Positions 1-8,166 of a DNA stretch of 64,000 nt are shown here, in pieces. The notes beneath the pieces were generated by a model that was not told where the DNA came from, ran no database searches, and saw nothing but the letters and a program-made list of their open reading frames with translations. The stretch is from contig NZ_CP151087.1 of the NCBI RefSeq assembly GCF_038396785.1, forward strand, positions 3,844,001 through 3,908,000. Reading direction: 5' to 3'. Source of the DNA: Sphingobacterium thalpophilum. Its GTDB lineage: Bacteria; Bacteroidota; Bacteroidia; Sphingobacteriales; Sphingobacteriaceae. The number at the start of each line of letters is the position of its first letter. The first letter of the stretch is position 1. The position numbers and the translations under genes were made by a program.

Positions 1-199
1 TTGGAATTGGGCCGCCATCTTTCACATTTTGTGAATAAATGTGCCATCCATTTTGGATTGTAGCTTTTACATAAACTACAGCTTCTTTGTTATTTAACTT
101 TTTGCTCGCCACAGTCCATTTTACAGGTTTGTGAATCTGAGCGAATGCTCCCGTAACTGCAAAAATTACCACAGTCATTAACAGTATTAACTTTTTCAT
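1..199 (-). CDS. Secreted protein with DsbD N-terminal-like domain (partial)
   Basis: The reverse strand opens with an ATG at 199 and stays open to the window edge, so only the first 66 residues are visible. Residues 1-21 form a clear signal peptide (MKK, a hydrophobic stretch, then AFA before Q). The mature start (IHKPVKWTV, then KATIQNGWHIYSQ) resembles the N-terminal domain of DsbD and of the short periplasmic DsbD-N proteins common in Bacteroidota, which pass reducing equivalents in the periplasm. The domain assignment rests on a short stretch, so the full architecture (stand-alone domain or full DsbD) cannot be told from this window. Confidence 0.6.
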   Translation of the reverse strand, partial: MKKLILLMTVVIFAVTGAFAQIHKPVKWTVASKKLNNKEAVVYVKATIQNGWHIYSQNVKDGGPIP

Positions 200-354
200 C
201 AGAATTTAATTTGTTCTTTCCTTTTTCACTACAATGATTGCAGTATGTTCTTGTTCTTTGATGCTTCGGGTGAATAAAGGTTTAATCACGCTGTTGACAA
301 ATTTAGAACAAAGGTATGACAATTCTAAAATGGGTTATCCTTTTTTTGTAAAGA

Positions 355-1125
355 TTAAGTAATAAGATGTGTAATTTCTTTGATATCAAATTCGCGCAAG
401 GTGTCTTCCAAAAGAACCAGTAGCTTCCCGTCATTAGACACCTGTTGGATAATACCGGTCTTCTTGGAGCCGTCGACTAGGAATGGTCTTTCTTCACCTC
501 TCCAAAACAATAACGCGTTGTAGCGGTTTAACTGATATTGAGCGCCCTCCTTATACAGGTTCAGGTACTCCTGTTGGATCACTTGGAATAACTCCTGTGC
601 CAGTTCCTTGATGTTGTAATCCTGTCGATCGGTCAGGCAGGCGAGCGAGGTTATTGTTGTTGCTGTGTCAAAATTAAGTTGATTAATATTTACACCAATG
701 CCAATAATTGCGTGCTCCATTTTACTGCCTTTTAATTTATTTTCTATTAAAATGCCTGTTATTTTCTTTGAATTGACGTAAATATCATTGGGCCATTTCA
801 CGGCTACAGGCTGCTCGGTTTTGCTTTTCAGCCAATTGACGGTTGCAATGGCGATTGTGGCGGAAAGTGCAAATTGTTCCGCTATTGGCAGGAAATGAGG
901 CTTTAAGAGGATAGATGTCGTTAGGTTTTTCCCTGGTTCACTGACCCAGGAGCTTCCGCGCTGCCCCTTGCCCTGAAATTGTTCTTCTGCTAAAATGGCA
1001 GTCCCCTCAGCTAGTGGCTTGAAATTTGACAATAATTCCCTGAGATAATCGTTTGTAGAGGCGACTTTGTCAAGATATATTGCATTTTGACCGATGATAA
1101 GTCCCGAAATATTGTTATTTTGCAA
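355..1125 (-). CDS. birA: Biotin--[acetyl-CoA-carboxylase] ligase
   Basis: This enzyme makes biotinyl-AMP and transfers biotin to the carboxyl carrier protein of acetyl-CoA carboxylase in the cytoplasm. At 256 residues it has the catalytic and C-terminal domains only; the N-terminal helix-turn-helix of the E. coli repressor is absent, so it should be an enzyme without a repressor role. Visible motifs are the biotinyl-AMP loop QGKGQRGSSW (residues 51-60) and KWPNDIY (110-116). The start is a TTG: an in-frame stop lies upstream, there is no ATG before the conserved region, and the resulting MQNN start suits relatives. It is divergent from rsfS with 47 bases between, and a TAGTTTTG -7 box (1153-1160) faces it. 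Confidence 0.93.
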   Translation of the reverse strand: MQNNNISGLIIGQNAIYLDKVASTNDYLRELLSNFKPLAEGTAILAEEQFQGKGQRGSSWVSEPGKNLTTSILLKPHFLPIAEQFALSATIAIATVNWLKSKTEQPVAVKWPNDIYVNSKKITGILIENKLKGSKMEHAIIGIGVNINQLNFDTATTITSLACLTDRQDYNIKELAQELFQVIQQEYLNLYKEGAQYQLNRYNALLFWRGEERPFLVDGSKKTGIIQQVSNDGKLLVLLEDTLREFDIKEITHLIT

Positions 1126-1152
1126 ACTGAAAGTATTAAATAAATATTAAGT

Positions 1153-1160
1153 CAAAACTA
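1153..1160 (-). promoter_or_regulatory. -7 promoter box for birA
   Basis: On the minus strand this reads TAGTTTTG, an exact match to the Bacteroidota -7 consensus TAnnTTTG, 27 bases upstream of the birA start. No clear -33 TTG was found at the usual distance. Confidence 0.45.
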
Positions 1161-1172
1161 TCACATTTTTTA

Positions 1173-1547
1173 ATGAGTAAAAATAAAAGTTCAGAATTGT
1201 CCCAACGTCTATCAGAAATTATCGTTTATGGTATGCAAGAAAAGAAAGCAAACGAGATCGTTCGCTTGGATTTAAGAGATCTTCACAGTTCTGTTTCCGA
1301 TTATTTTGTGATTTGTCATGCCGACTCTAACATTCAGGTGAATGCGATAGCAAAGAGTGTCGAAGAAGAAGTCTATAAGGCATTTGGTCAAGAACCCCAA
1401 TATAAAGAAGGACAATCCAATGGTGAATGGTTGATTTTGGATTTTGTGGATGTGGTTGTACATATCTTTAAGACCGAAAAAAGAGCGCATTATGGTATCG
1501 AGGATTTATGGGGAGATGCAGAAGTACAGCATTTCCAAAGCGCTTAA
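1173..1547 (+). CDS. rsfS: Ribosome silencing factor RsfS
   Basis: RsfS (RsfA/Iojap family) binds ribosomal protein L14 on the 50S subunit and blocks subunit joining during starvation. The 124-residue length is typical. The family core is visible: YFVICHADSN, then KEGQSNGEWLILDF and a C-terminal VVHIFKTEKRAHYGIEDLW block. It lies 46 bases upstream of ftsH on the same strand, so the two may be co-transcribed. The birA-rsfS-ftsH order recurs in Bacteroidota as I recall it. Start is the ATG at 1173; no other in-frame start fits better. Confidence 0.93.
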   Translation: MSKNKSSELSQRLSEIIVYGMQEKKANEIVRLDLRDLHSSVSDYFVICHADSNIQVNAIAKSVEEEVYKAFGQEPQYKEGQSNGEWLILDFVDVVVHIFKTEKRAHYGIEDLWGDAEVQHFQSA

Positions 1548-1593
1548 TTGTTCTCAACGAAAAAATTTATAAAGAAAATATAATTACGATATA

Positions 1594-3675
1594 ATGAAAA
1601 AAATCCCGAGTAGTAAGGTAAGCCCGAAACCGCCAAAATTCAATTTTGTGTGGCTTATGATTGCCATGTTTTTAGGTTTTTTTGCCTTACAGTACGTTTT
1701 TGGAGAAAGCCCAGCTAAGGAAGTTAGCTATAGTGATTTTGAGACACGTATGTTGAATACAGGCGCTGTAGAGCGTCTCGTCGCCTATAAAAAGAATGAT
1801 CTTGTCGAAGTGGAGGTCTATTTAAAAAAGGGCTGGAAAGATAACCCAAGTTTTAAAGACGCTACAAAAGCTGCTGATCCGCTTCCAAGTCTATCAGGAC
1901 AGGAAGACAAGGGTCCACAATATATTTTTAAGGATGCCTCTCCCGATGTTTTAGAAAAGAAATTAGCTGCATCGCAAGCGGAATTAACGCCAGGTACACC
2001 AAAGGTCCAGTTGACTTATGATGATCGTTCCAACCCTTGGGCAAGCTGGTTTATCACGTTTATGTTGCCGTTGTTGGTATTGGCTGCAATCTGGATCTTC
2101 TTGATGCGTCGTATGGGCGGTGGTGCTGGCGGCGGTGGCGGTGCGATCTTTAACATAGGTAAATCTAAGGCGACGTTGTTTGATAAAGAATCGCAGATCA
2201 ATATCACATTTAACGATGTTGCTGGTCTTGAAGAGGCGAAACAAGAAGTTATGGAGATTGTGGATTTCTTAAAAAATCCACGTAAATATACCAATTTAGG
2301 GGGTAAAATTCCGAAAGGCGCTTTGCTTGTAGGGCCTCCGGGAACGGGTAAGACTTTATTGGCTAAAGCGGTAGCCGGAGAGGCTCAAGTGCCATTTTTC
2401 TCATTATCCGGATCTGACTTTGTCGAAATGTTTGTGGGTGTAGGTGCATCGCGTGTTCGCGATTTGTTTAAGCAAGCGAAAGAGAAAGCACCATGTATCA
2501 TTTTTATTGATGAGATTGATGCTATAGGTCGTGCTCGTGGTAAAAACTCGATGATGGGCGGTAATGACGAGCGTGAAAATACATTGAACCAATTATTGGT
2601 GGAGATGGATGGTTTCGGTACGGATTCAGGCGTTATTATTTTAGCGGCTACTAACCGTATCGATGTACTGGATACAGCATTGTTGCGTCCAGGACGTTTT
2701 GACCGTCAAATTTCTATTGATAAACCGGATTTGATTGGCCGTGAGCAAATTTTCAAAGTGCATCTAAAGCCGTTGAAATTATCGGCTGAGGTCGATGCAA
2801 AAAAATTATCGGCGCAGACACCTGGTTTTGCGGGAGCTGAAATTGCCAACGTGTGTAACGAAGCAGCCCTTATTGCTGCCCGTAAAAATAAACCAGAGAT
2901 TGATATGCAGGATTTTCAGGATGCCGTTGATCGTGTGATCGGTGGTCTTGAGAAGAAAAACAAAATCATCTCTCCGGAAGAGAAACGTATTGTTGCTTAT
3001 CATGAGGCTGGACACGCTATTGCGGGCTGGTTTTTAGAGCACGCCGATCCTTTGGTGAAAGTGTCTATTGTGCCACGTGGTGTCGCTGCTTTGGGTTATG
3101 CACAGTATCTTCCCCGTGAGCAGTTCCTATATACGACAGAACAGCTTATAGACAGTTTATGTATGACTATGGGAGGTCGTGTCGCTGAAGATATTACTTT
3201 TGGAAGAATTTCAACAGGTGCTCAAAATGACTTAGAGCGTATCACGCAACTTTCGTATGCGATGATAGCAATCTACGGTATGAATGATAAAGTTGGCAAT
3301 GTTTCCTTCCGAGATAGTTCTGAAGCGTCTTTCCAAAAACCATATTCTGACAAAACGGCAGAGCTGATTGATGCAGAGGTACGTAACTTAATTAATGACG
3401 TCTATGCACGTACCAAACAGTTATTGCTGGATAAACGTGAGGGTTTGATTAAAATAGCAGAAAAGCTATTGGAAAAAGAGATTCTTTTTCAGTCGGACTT
3501 GGAAGAGATCTTAGGTAAACGTCCATTTGAAACCAAGACTACTTACGAGGAGTTTGTGAATGGTGCTGATGGTGGTGGAGTTCCACAGACAGATTTACCG
3601 TTGGATGTTCACCCGGACGAAGCGCGATCTAACGAAGGGCAGAGCTCAGAAGCACCCTCCAATAATTTGAATTAA
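1594..3675 (+). CDS. ftsH: ATP-dependent zinc metalloprotease FtsH
   Basis: Membrane-anchored AAA+ protease that degrades damaged membrane proteins and short-lived regulators. The 693 residues show two membrane segments flanking a periplasmic domain (about 17-37 and 150-168), followed by a glycine-rich linker. Walker A is GPPGTGKT at residues 247-254, Walker B is CIIFIDEID, the second region of homology includes NRIDVLDTALLRPGRFD, and the zinc site is HEAGH at 470-474. The C-terminal tail (about 650-693) is acidic and low-complexity. It sits between rsfS (46 bases) and the LUD gene (53 bases, with its own -7 box). Confidence 0.97.
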   Translation: MKKIPSSKVSPKPPKFNFVWLMIAMFLGFFALQYVFGESPAKEVSYSDFETRMLNTGAVERLVAYKKNDLVEVEVYLKKGWKDNPSFKDATKAADPLPSLSGQEDKGPQYIFKDASPDVLEKKLAASQAELTPGTPKVQLTYDDRSNPWASWFITFMLPLLVLAAIWIFLMRRMGGGAGGGGGAIFNIGKSKATLFDKESQINITFNDVAGLEEAKQEVMEIVDFLKNPRKYTNLGGKIPKGALLVGPPGTGKTLLAKAVAGEAQVPFFSLSGSDFVEMFVGVGASRVRDLFKQAKEKAPCIIFIDEIDAIGRARGKNSMMGGNDERENTLNQLLVEMDGFGTDSGVIILAATNRIDVLDTALLRPGRFDRQISIDKPDLIGREQIFKVHLKPLKLSAEVDAKKLSAQTPGFAGAEIANVCNEAALIAARKNKPEIDMQDFQDAVDRVIGGLEKKNKIISPEEKRIVAYHEAGHAIAGWFLEHADPLVKVSIVPRGVAALGYAQYLPREQFLYTTEQLIDSLCMTMGGRVAEDITFGRISTGAQNDLERITQLSYAMIAIYGMNDKVGNVSFRDSSEASFQKPYSDKTAELIDAEVRNLINDVYARTKQLLLDKREGLIKIAEKLLEKEILFQSDLEEILGKRPFETKTTYEEFVNGADGGGVPQTDLPLDVHPDEARSNEGQSSEAPSNNLN

Positions 3676-3716
3676 TTTGAATGCTGCAGCGCTAGAGTGA
3701 TCTAGCGCTGCATTTA

Positions 3717-3724
3717 TATATTTG
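3717..3724 (+). promoter_or_regulatory. -7 promoter box for the LUD gene
   Basis: TATATTTG matches TAnnTTTG exactly and ends only four bases before the ATG at 3729. If this box is used, the mRNA would start at or next to the start codon (leaderless). Confidence 0.5.
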
Positions 3725-3728
3725 CGCC

Positions 3729-4376
3729 ATGAACGTGAAGAACGCAACAGCGAAAGAGATAATGTTAAAACGAGTACGTCAGGCATTACTACAGAAAAAC
3801 GATAATCCACATCCCAATTTCAAAGAAACGCCGCTTTATAAAGAAGAGGATGAGTTGGTGGATATTGTTTTTGTTCGCGAATTGACTGCTGCGGGAGGCA
3901 AGTTTCTGTATTGTGATGGTGAGATCGGTCTGATTGAAAATCTGATTTTATTGACCGAGGAGAATAATATCAAAAATATATACGCTTGGGAACAAGGTGT
4001 TCAAAATTTACTCAGTCCATATGGTTTCCCTTTTTTAAAAACAGCGGAAGATTTTGAATCAGCAAATGCAAGTATTACATCATGTGAAGCATTGGTTGCA
4101 CGTAATGGGAGTGTTATGGTGAGTAATGCAAATGCTTCAGGACGCAGGTTGAGTATATATCCTCCAATTCATATTGTTATTGCCAAAGCTTCGCAATTGG
4201 TTTGGGATCTTAAGGATGCTTTAGCTTATATGCAGAAGCGTTACGGTCAGGAAATCCCGACAATGATTTCGACAATTACCGGCCCCTCCAGGACGGCTGA
4301 TATCGAGAAAAGATTGGTTTTGGGCGCACATGGACCAAAAGAACTTTACGTTTTACTTTTAGAGGATCGATTCTAG
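3729..4376 (+). CDS. LUD domain protein (LutC/YkgG family)
   Basis: This 215-residue protein belongs to the LUD superfamily, named after LutC, a part of the LutABC lactate oxidation complex. The diagnostic C-terminal half is present: ARNGSVMVSNANASGRRLS, then IHIVIAKASQLVWDL and the end block GPSRTADIEKRLVLGAHGPKE. LutA and LutB are not adjacent, so a role in lactate use cannot be inferred; many Bacteroidota carry a lone LUD gene next to ftsH. The rhomboid gene follows after 8 bases, probably in the same transcript. An exact -7 box lies immediately before the ATG. Confidence 0.85.
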   Translation: MNVKNATAKEIMLKRVRQALLQKNDNPHPNFKETPLYKEEDELVDIVFVRELTAAGGKFLYCDGEIGLIENLILLTEENNIKNIYAWEQGVQNLLSPYGFPFLKTAEDFESANASITSCEALVARNGSVMVSNANASGRRLSIYPPIHIVIAKASQLVWDLKDALAYMQKRYGQEIPTMISTITGPSRTADIEKRLVLGAHGPKELYVLLLEDRF

Positions 4377-4384
4377 GAATTACT

Positions 4385-5008
4385 ATGCTATTATATTATC
4401 TAACAGAAATGCCTGTTGCGAGTATTATTTTCTTTTTTACGCTCGTTACCAGTATCTATACGTTTTCACATGAACAACTTTACGGTAAACTGATGTTGCA
4501 TCCGTATAGTATCGCACGTAATCGAAAATGGTATACCATCCTTACCAGTGGCTTTGTGCATAAAGATTGGGGGCATCTGCTGTTTAATATGCTTACCTTT
4601 TATTATTTTGCATTTGGTTTGGAGCGCATACTTGCAGAAGCAAGTCCATACGGTCATATTTTATTTGCCGTAATCTATATCGGTAGTTTAATCTTGAGCG
4701 ATATTCCAACAATCATCCAGCAAAAAAATAACCCCGGTTACTATAGTTTAGGCGCCTCAGGTGCGATTTGTGCGGTTCTGTTTAGCTACATTCTTTTCGA
4801 TCCGAAAATTACCATTGGTGTGATGATGATTATACCGATGCCGGCTTATCTGTTTGCATTTTTGTTTTTAGGTTACTGTGTGTGGGCGTCAAAAAAAGCG
4901 CAAGATGGTATAAATCACGATGCTCATTTCTTTGGCGCATTGTCGGGTCTGATCTTGACGATTATCTGTTTCCCTTGGGTTATTAAGCATTGTTTGGCTC
5001 AGTTTTAA
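4385..5008 (+). CDS. Rhomboid family intramembrane serine protease
   Basis: A 207-residue polytopic membrane protein with about six hydrophobic segments, the minimum rhomboid core. The catalytic pair is visible: serine in GASGA (S125) and histidine in AHFFG (H181). The HKDWGHLLFN block (H59, H64, N68) corresponds to the family's oxyanion-side HxxxN motif. Rhomboids cut substrates within the membrane; the substrate here is unknown. It follows the LUD gene by 8 bases. Its stop codon overlaps the convergent comM stop by four bases, which leaves no room for a terminator between them. Confidence 0.9.
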   Translation: MLLYYLTEMPVASIIFFFTLVTSIYTFSHEQLYGKLMLHPYSIARNRKWYTILTSGFVHKDWGHLLFNMLTFYYFAFGLERILAEASPYGHILFAVIYIGSLILSDIPTIIQQKNNPGYYSLGASGAICAVLFSYILFDPKITIGVMMIIPMPAYLFAFLFLGYCVWASKKAQDGINHDAHFFGALSGLILTIICFPWVIKHCLAQF

Positions 5009-6549
5009 AATTTTCCACCCCAGGTTTCCCGATCTAAATTTCTATACTGGATCGCTTCGGCGAGATGATGATTTTCGATCATTTTACTTTGCTCCATATC
5101 AGCGATTGTTCGAGCAACTTTGAGTATTCTATCGTATGCTCTTGCAGATAGGCTCAGATGTTCAATAGCCGTTTTGAGTAACTTTCTTCCGGGCTCATCA
5201 ATCTGACATATTTCTCGGGTCAATTGTGTACTCATCTGGGCATTACAATGGATGTCTGGAAAAGAATCGAACCGTTCTTTCTGAATTTCGCGTGTTTGAA
5301 TGACCCGAGTTCGCACAGTACGGCTGTCTTCGGCTATACGTGTCGTACTCAGTTGGTCAAATAGTACAGGTGTCACCTCAATATGCAGATCGATACGGTC
5401 TAAAAGGGGCCCCGATATTTTACTTAAATAACGTTGTACAGTATTGCTGCCGCATATGCATTCTTTTTCGGGGTGATTGAAATAGCCACAGGGACAGGGG
5501 TTCATGGCGGCAACGAGCATGAAACTCGCCGGATAATCCACCGTGAGTTTTGCCCTTGATATGGTAATCTGCCGTGATTCAAGAGGCTGCCGCATGACCT
5601 CGAGTACACTCCGTTTGAATTCTGGTAATTCATCAAGAAACAGCACGCCATGATGCGCTAGTGAAATCTCACCTGGGAGCGGATTAGAGCCTCCACCTAC
5701 CATGGCTACATCGGATATGGTATGATGCGGAGAACGAAACGGCCGTGCCGTCAAGAGAGACTCTTTGGTTTTCAGGTTTCCAGATACAGAGTGTATTTTG
5801 GTGGTTTCTAAAGATTCAGTCATATTGAGGGGCGGGAGGATCGTCGGTAGCCTTTTTGCCAACATGGTCTTACCCGCGCCGGGAGGACCTATTAAAATGA
5901 GGTTGTGACCACCCGCAGCTGCAATTTCCAGGGCTCTTTTGATATTCTCCTGTCCTTGGACATCCGAGAAATCGACGTCGTAATTATTCGTGCCGGTATG
6001 AAAGCACGTTTGAATATCAACTTGCGTTGGTTCAATTTTTATCTTATGATTTAGGAAATCAACAACTTGGCGGAGGTTTTCTACTCCGATCACATCGACA
6101 CCTCCGACAATAGCGGCCTCCTTTGCATTCTCTTGGGGTAGAATAAGTCCTTTAAAGCCATCTTTTAGGGCTTGTAAAGTGATGGGTAAAATGCCACGGA
6201 TGGGCTTAATGCTTCCGTCTAAGGATAGTTCTCCTAGAATAAGATAATCTGCCAGAAGCTCATTTGTCATTTGTCCAGAGGATGCCAATATGCCGATCGC
6301 GATTGATAAGTCATAACTGGACCCTTCCTTACGCATGTCTGCGGGTGCCAAGTTGACAACAATCTTTTGGCGTGGCATGTGAAGTTGACAGGAAGTAATG
6401 GCACTTTCGACACGTCTTAAGCTCTCTTTAACGGCATTGTCAGGTAAGCCTACAATATAATAATGCAAGCCTGTAGATACGATTACCTCAACGGTAATTG
6501 TGCAGGCATTGATGCCATAGACGGCACTGCAATAGGTTTTATTTAGCAT
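5005..6549 (-). CDS. comM: YifB/ComM family Mg chelatase-like AAA ATPase
   Basis: The 514-residue protein has the standard three-part build: an N-terminal Lon-S5 type domain (about 20-140), an AAA+ Mg-chelatase module with Walker A GPPGAGKT (221-228), and the C-terminal Mg_chelatase_C helical domain (about 405-505). A CPCGYFNHPEKECICG cysteine cluster lies in the AAA region, as is usual in the family. In naturally transformable bacteria ComM is a hexameric helicase that promotes branch migration of incoming DNA; a link to transformation here is an inference from the family. It is transcribed alone, convergent with the rhomboid gene and divergent from the YtxH gene. Confidence 0.93.
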   Translation of the reverse strand: MLNKTYCSAVYGINACTITVEVIVSTGLHYYIVGLPDNAVKESLRRVESAITSCQLHMPRQKIVVNLAPADMRKEGSSYDLSIAIGILASSGQMTNELLADYLILGELSLDGSIKPIRGILPITLQALKDGFKGLILPQENAKEAAIVGGVDVIGVENLRQVVDFLNHKIKIEPTQVDIQTCFHTGTNNYDVDFSDVQGQENIKRALEIAAAGGHNLILIGPPGAGKTMLAKRLPTILPPLNMTESLETTKIHSVSGNLKTKESLLTARPFRSPHHTISDVAMVGGGSNPLPGEISLAHHGVLFLDELPEFKRSVLEVMRQPLESRQITISRAKLTVDYPASFMLVAAMNPCPCGYFNHPEKECICGSNTVQRYLSKISGPLLDRIDLHIEVTPVLFDQLSTTRIAEDSRTVRTRVIQTREIQKERFDSFPDIHCNAQMSTQLTREICQIDEPGRKLLKTAIEHLSLSARAYDRILKVARTIADMEQSKMIENHHLAEAIQYRNLDRETWGGKF

Positions 6550-6783
6550 AATTTTTATAATGGGTTGATTTAAAGATACTAAAAAACTGAACGGGTTAAT
6601 AATTGTTTGGTGAATTATTGAAAGTCAATCGAATTTTATCAAAAAATGATTATATTGGAAAGTATAGTTTCTCGTAAATAATGGATTAAATGCCGCGTTT
6701 GGCAAACGATTTGCTTTGTGAATTGTATTATTAACGAGGACTAGTTTCATCGTAATAGAATTAGAAATTAAAACGAAAAAGAA

Positions 6784-7053
6784 ATGAATGACACAAGTAA
6801 AGTAGCTTTGGCGTTGTTAGCGGGTCTTGCTGCAGGTGCAGCTTTGGGAGTTTTATTTGCTCCGGACAAGGGGTCGGATACGAGAGATAAAATTAATGAT
6901 TCATTAAGCGATTTGAGTGATGCTATTCGTGAAAGAGCGGAAGAACAGTTCGATCAACTGAATGATTTTAAAGAGAAGATTGTTTCTACATTGAAAGGGA
7001 AATTAAATCAGAGCGAAGAAGTGCTAGATGATGATATCATCGAACATGCATAA
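6784..7053 (+). CDS. YtxH domain-containing small membrane protein
   Basis: This 89-residue protein has one N-terminal hydrophobic segment (about 7-27, alanine- and glycine-rich) followed by a charged amphipathic helix rich in Asp, Glu and Lys. That is the YtxH layout; the family was named from a general-stress protein of Bacillus. The exact function is unknown. The next two genes on this strand (a holin-X-like protein and a hypothetical) complete a trio often seen together in Bacteroidota. A 184-base gap that holds a possible structured RNA separates it from them. Confidence 0.8.
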   Translation: MNDTSKVALALLAGLAAGAALGVLFAPDKGSDTRDKINDSLSDLSDAIRERAEEQFDQLNDFKEKIVSTLKGKLNQSEEVLDDDIIEHA

Positions 7054-7097
7054 TCCGCAGATTATTCATTGGAATAATTGGTGTAGAATACATATTA

Positions 7098-7222
7098 TCA
7101 GGCTATTTCTAGGGATAGCTGTCTGACGAACTATTTACTCCTTATGCGTAGAGAGTGGATTTGTGTTGGCATCATCGGATGCTGCGTTTTCGTTTTTTAA
7201 GCTAGAAGTTGAAATAGCCTGA
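7098..7222 (+). ncRNA. Candidate structured RNA closed by a 12-bp stem
   Basis: TCAGGCTATTTC (7098-7109) and its exact reverse complement (7211-7222) could form a closing stem. Inside them, TAGCT can pair with AGCTA and ACGAA with TTCGT in the correct nested order. The apical part contains a GCATC-ATCG-GATGC hairpin and an ACTC/GAGT hairpin. No open reading frame or clear promoter was found. This is a proposal from base pairing alone; it could be the leader of the holin-X-like gene or a chance inverted repeat. Confidence 0.3.
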
Positions 7223-7237
7223 ATAAATTTTAGATGC

Positions 7238-7657
7238 ATGGAAGAAGAAAAATTTTCACTTAGCGGTACGTTTCAAAAAACCAAAGAGTATGTTGACTCT
7301 CAGTTTAAGCTTGTCAAATTAAAGACAATCGAACGGTCGTCCAGATTGATCGCCAGCCTTGTTGTTGATGCGACAAAGTTAATTTTCACGTTGTTCGTTC
7401 TGTTTTTTTTGTGCTTGGCACTGGGTTTTTGGCTCGGGGAGCTATTGGGGAGCTATTCACTGGGCTTTTTGGCTACAGCAGGGATCTTTTTAGGGATTAT
7501 CATCTTAATACGGGTTTTTGAGCCTATGCTGGAATCCAAATTTATGGATCTTTCAATCCGCCGTTTTTTAGCGAAGTGGAACGACGAGATTGAGGAAGAA
7601 GAGGAAGAATTGCACAAGGAAAAACTTGATAGAGAAAGGGCTACAAATGAACAATAA
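7238..7657 (+). CDS. Phage_holin_3_6-like / holin-X superfamily membrane protein
   Basis: The 139-residue protein has a charged N-terminus, two adjacent hydrophobic segments (about 43-69 and 72-93), and a strongly acidic C-terminal tail (EIEEEEEELHKEK). This fits the putative Actinobacterial Holin-X / Phage_holin_3_6 family, a misleading name because most members are ordinary chromosomal envelope proteins. There is no phage context here. It overlaps the next gene by 11 bases, so the two are surely co-translated. Function is unknown; an envelope role is inferred from the pairing with YtxH. Confidence 0.7.
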   Translation: MEEEKFSLSGTFQKTKEYVDSQFKLVKLKTIERSSRLIASLVVDATKLIFTLFVLFFLCLALGFWLGELLGSYSLGFLATAGIFLGIIILIRVFEPMLESKFMDLSIRRFLAKWNDEIEEEEEELHKEKLDRERATNEQ

Positions 7658-8150
7658 ACAGACTAAAATACGTAATCTGCAGGAACTTAAAGCTGAGATT
7701 TCCCGTTTAAAGACGCTAAAAAACGAACAAGAATCTTATCTTAAGGCTCAATTTACCTTGCTCAACAATAAAATAGAGGCTCCGATTCGTTTTTTCAATA
7801 CCTTAAAAGATAATATACCGGGGGTAAATATCGTTCAGCAGTTGTTTGCGAAAAACAGCAATCCAGATTCCGATTGGTTAACAAAGACCTTACGTATCGG
7901 CGTGCCCTTTGTTATGAATAGGTTGTTCCTAAAAAATACGGGCGTTTTAAAGAAAGCGCTGATGTTGCTGTTATCAGAGCGTGCTGTCGGCCAGATCAAT
8001 CAAGATAAAATCACCGGTCTCATCGGTAAATTAACGAGCTTTATTCGTCCCAAGAAAAAGAAGAAAAATAAAGCTGCGCAAGCTGAAAATGCAGTGACCA
8101 AGGATGAGGTTAACGAGTACGGAATTCCTTCCTATAGCGAGACTTACTAA
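7647..8150 (+). CDS. Conserved hypothetical protein, coiled-coil N-terminus and basic tail
   Basis: I chose the ATG at 7647 (167 residues, starting MNNKQTKIRN) over an upstream ATG at 7590 because the latter only adds a charged out-of-frame translation of the previous gene. An AAAGGG-like Shine-Dalgarno lies just before 7647. Residues 1-45 look like a short coiled coil. Residues 90-130 are hydrophobic to amphipathic, and 130-145 hold a run of lysines (RPKKKKKNK). I do not recognise a named family. Its 11-base overlap with the holin-X-like gene suggests that the two proteins act together at the inner membrane. Confidence 0.75.
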   Translation: MNNKQTKIRNLQELKAEISRLKTLKNEQESYLKAQFTLLNNKIEAPIRFFNTLKDNIPGVNIVQQLFAKNSNPDSDWLTKTLRIGVPFVMNRLFLKNTGVLKKALMLLLSERAVGQINQDKITGLIGKLTSFIRPKKKKKNKAAQAENAVTKDEVNEYGIPSYSETY

Positions 8151-8166
8151 TGCAATCGTGTTGGAT

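Noticed and set aside
7238..7657. Holin-like protein as evidence of a prophage
   Set aside because: The family name is historical; no other phage gene is nearby, and the neighbours are typical chromosomal envelope genes.
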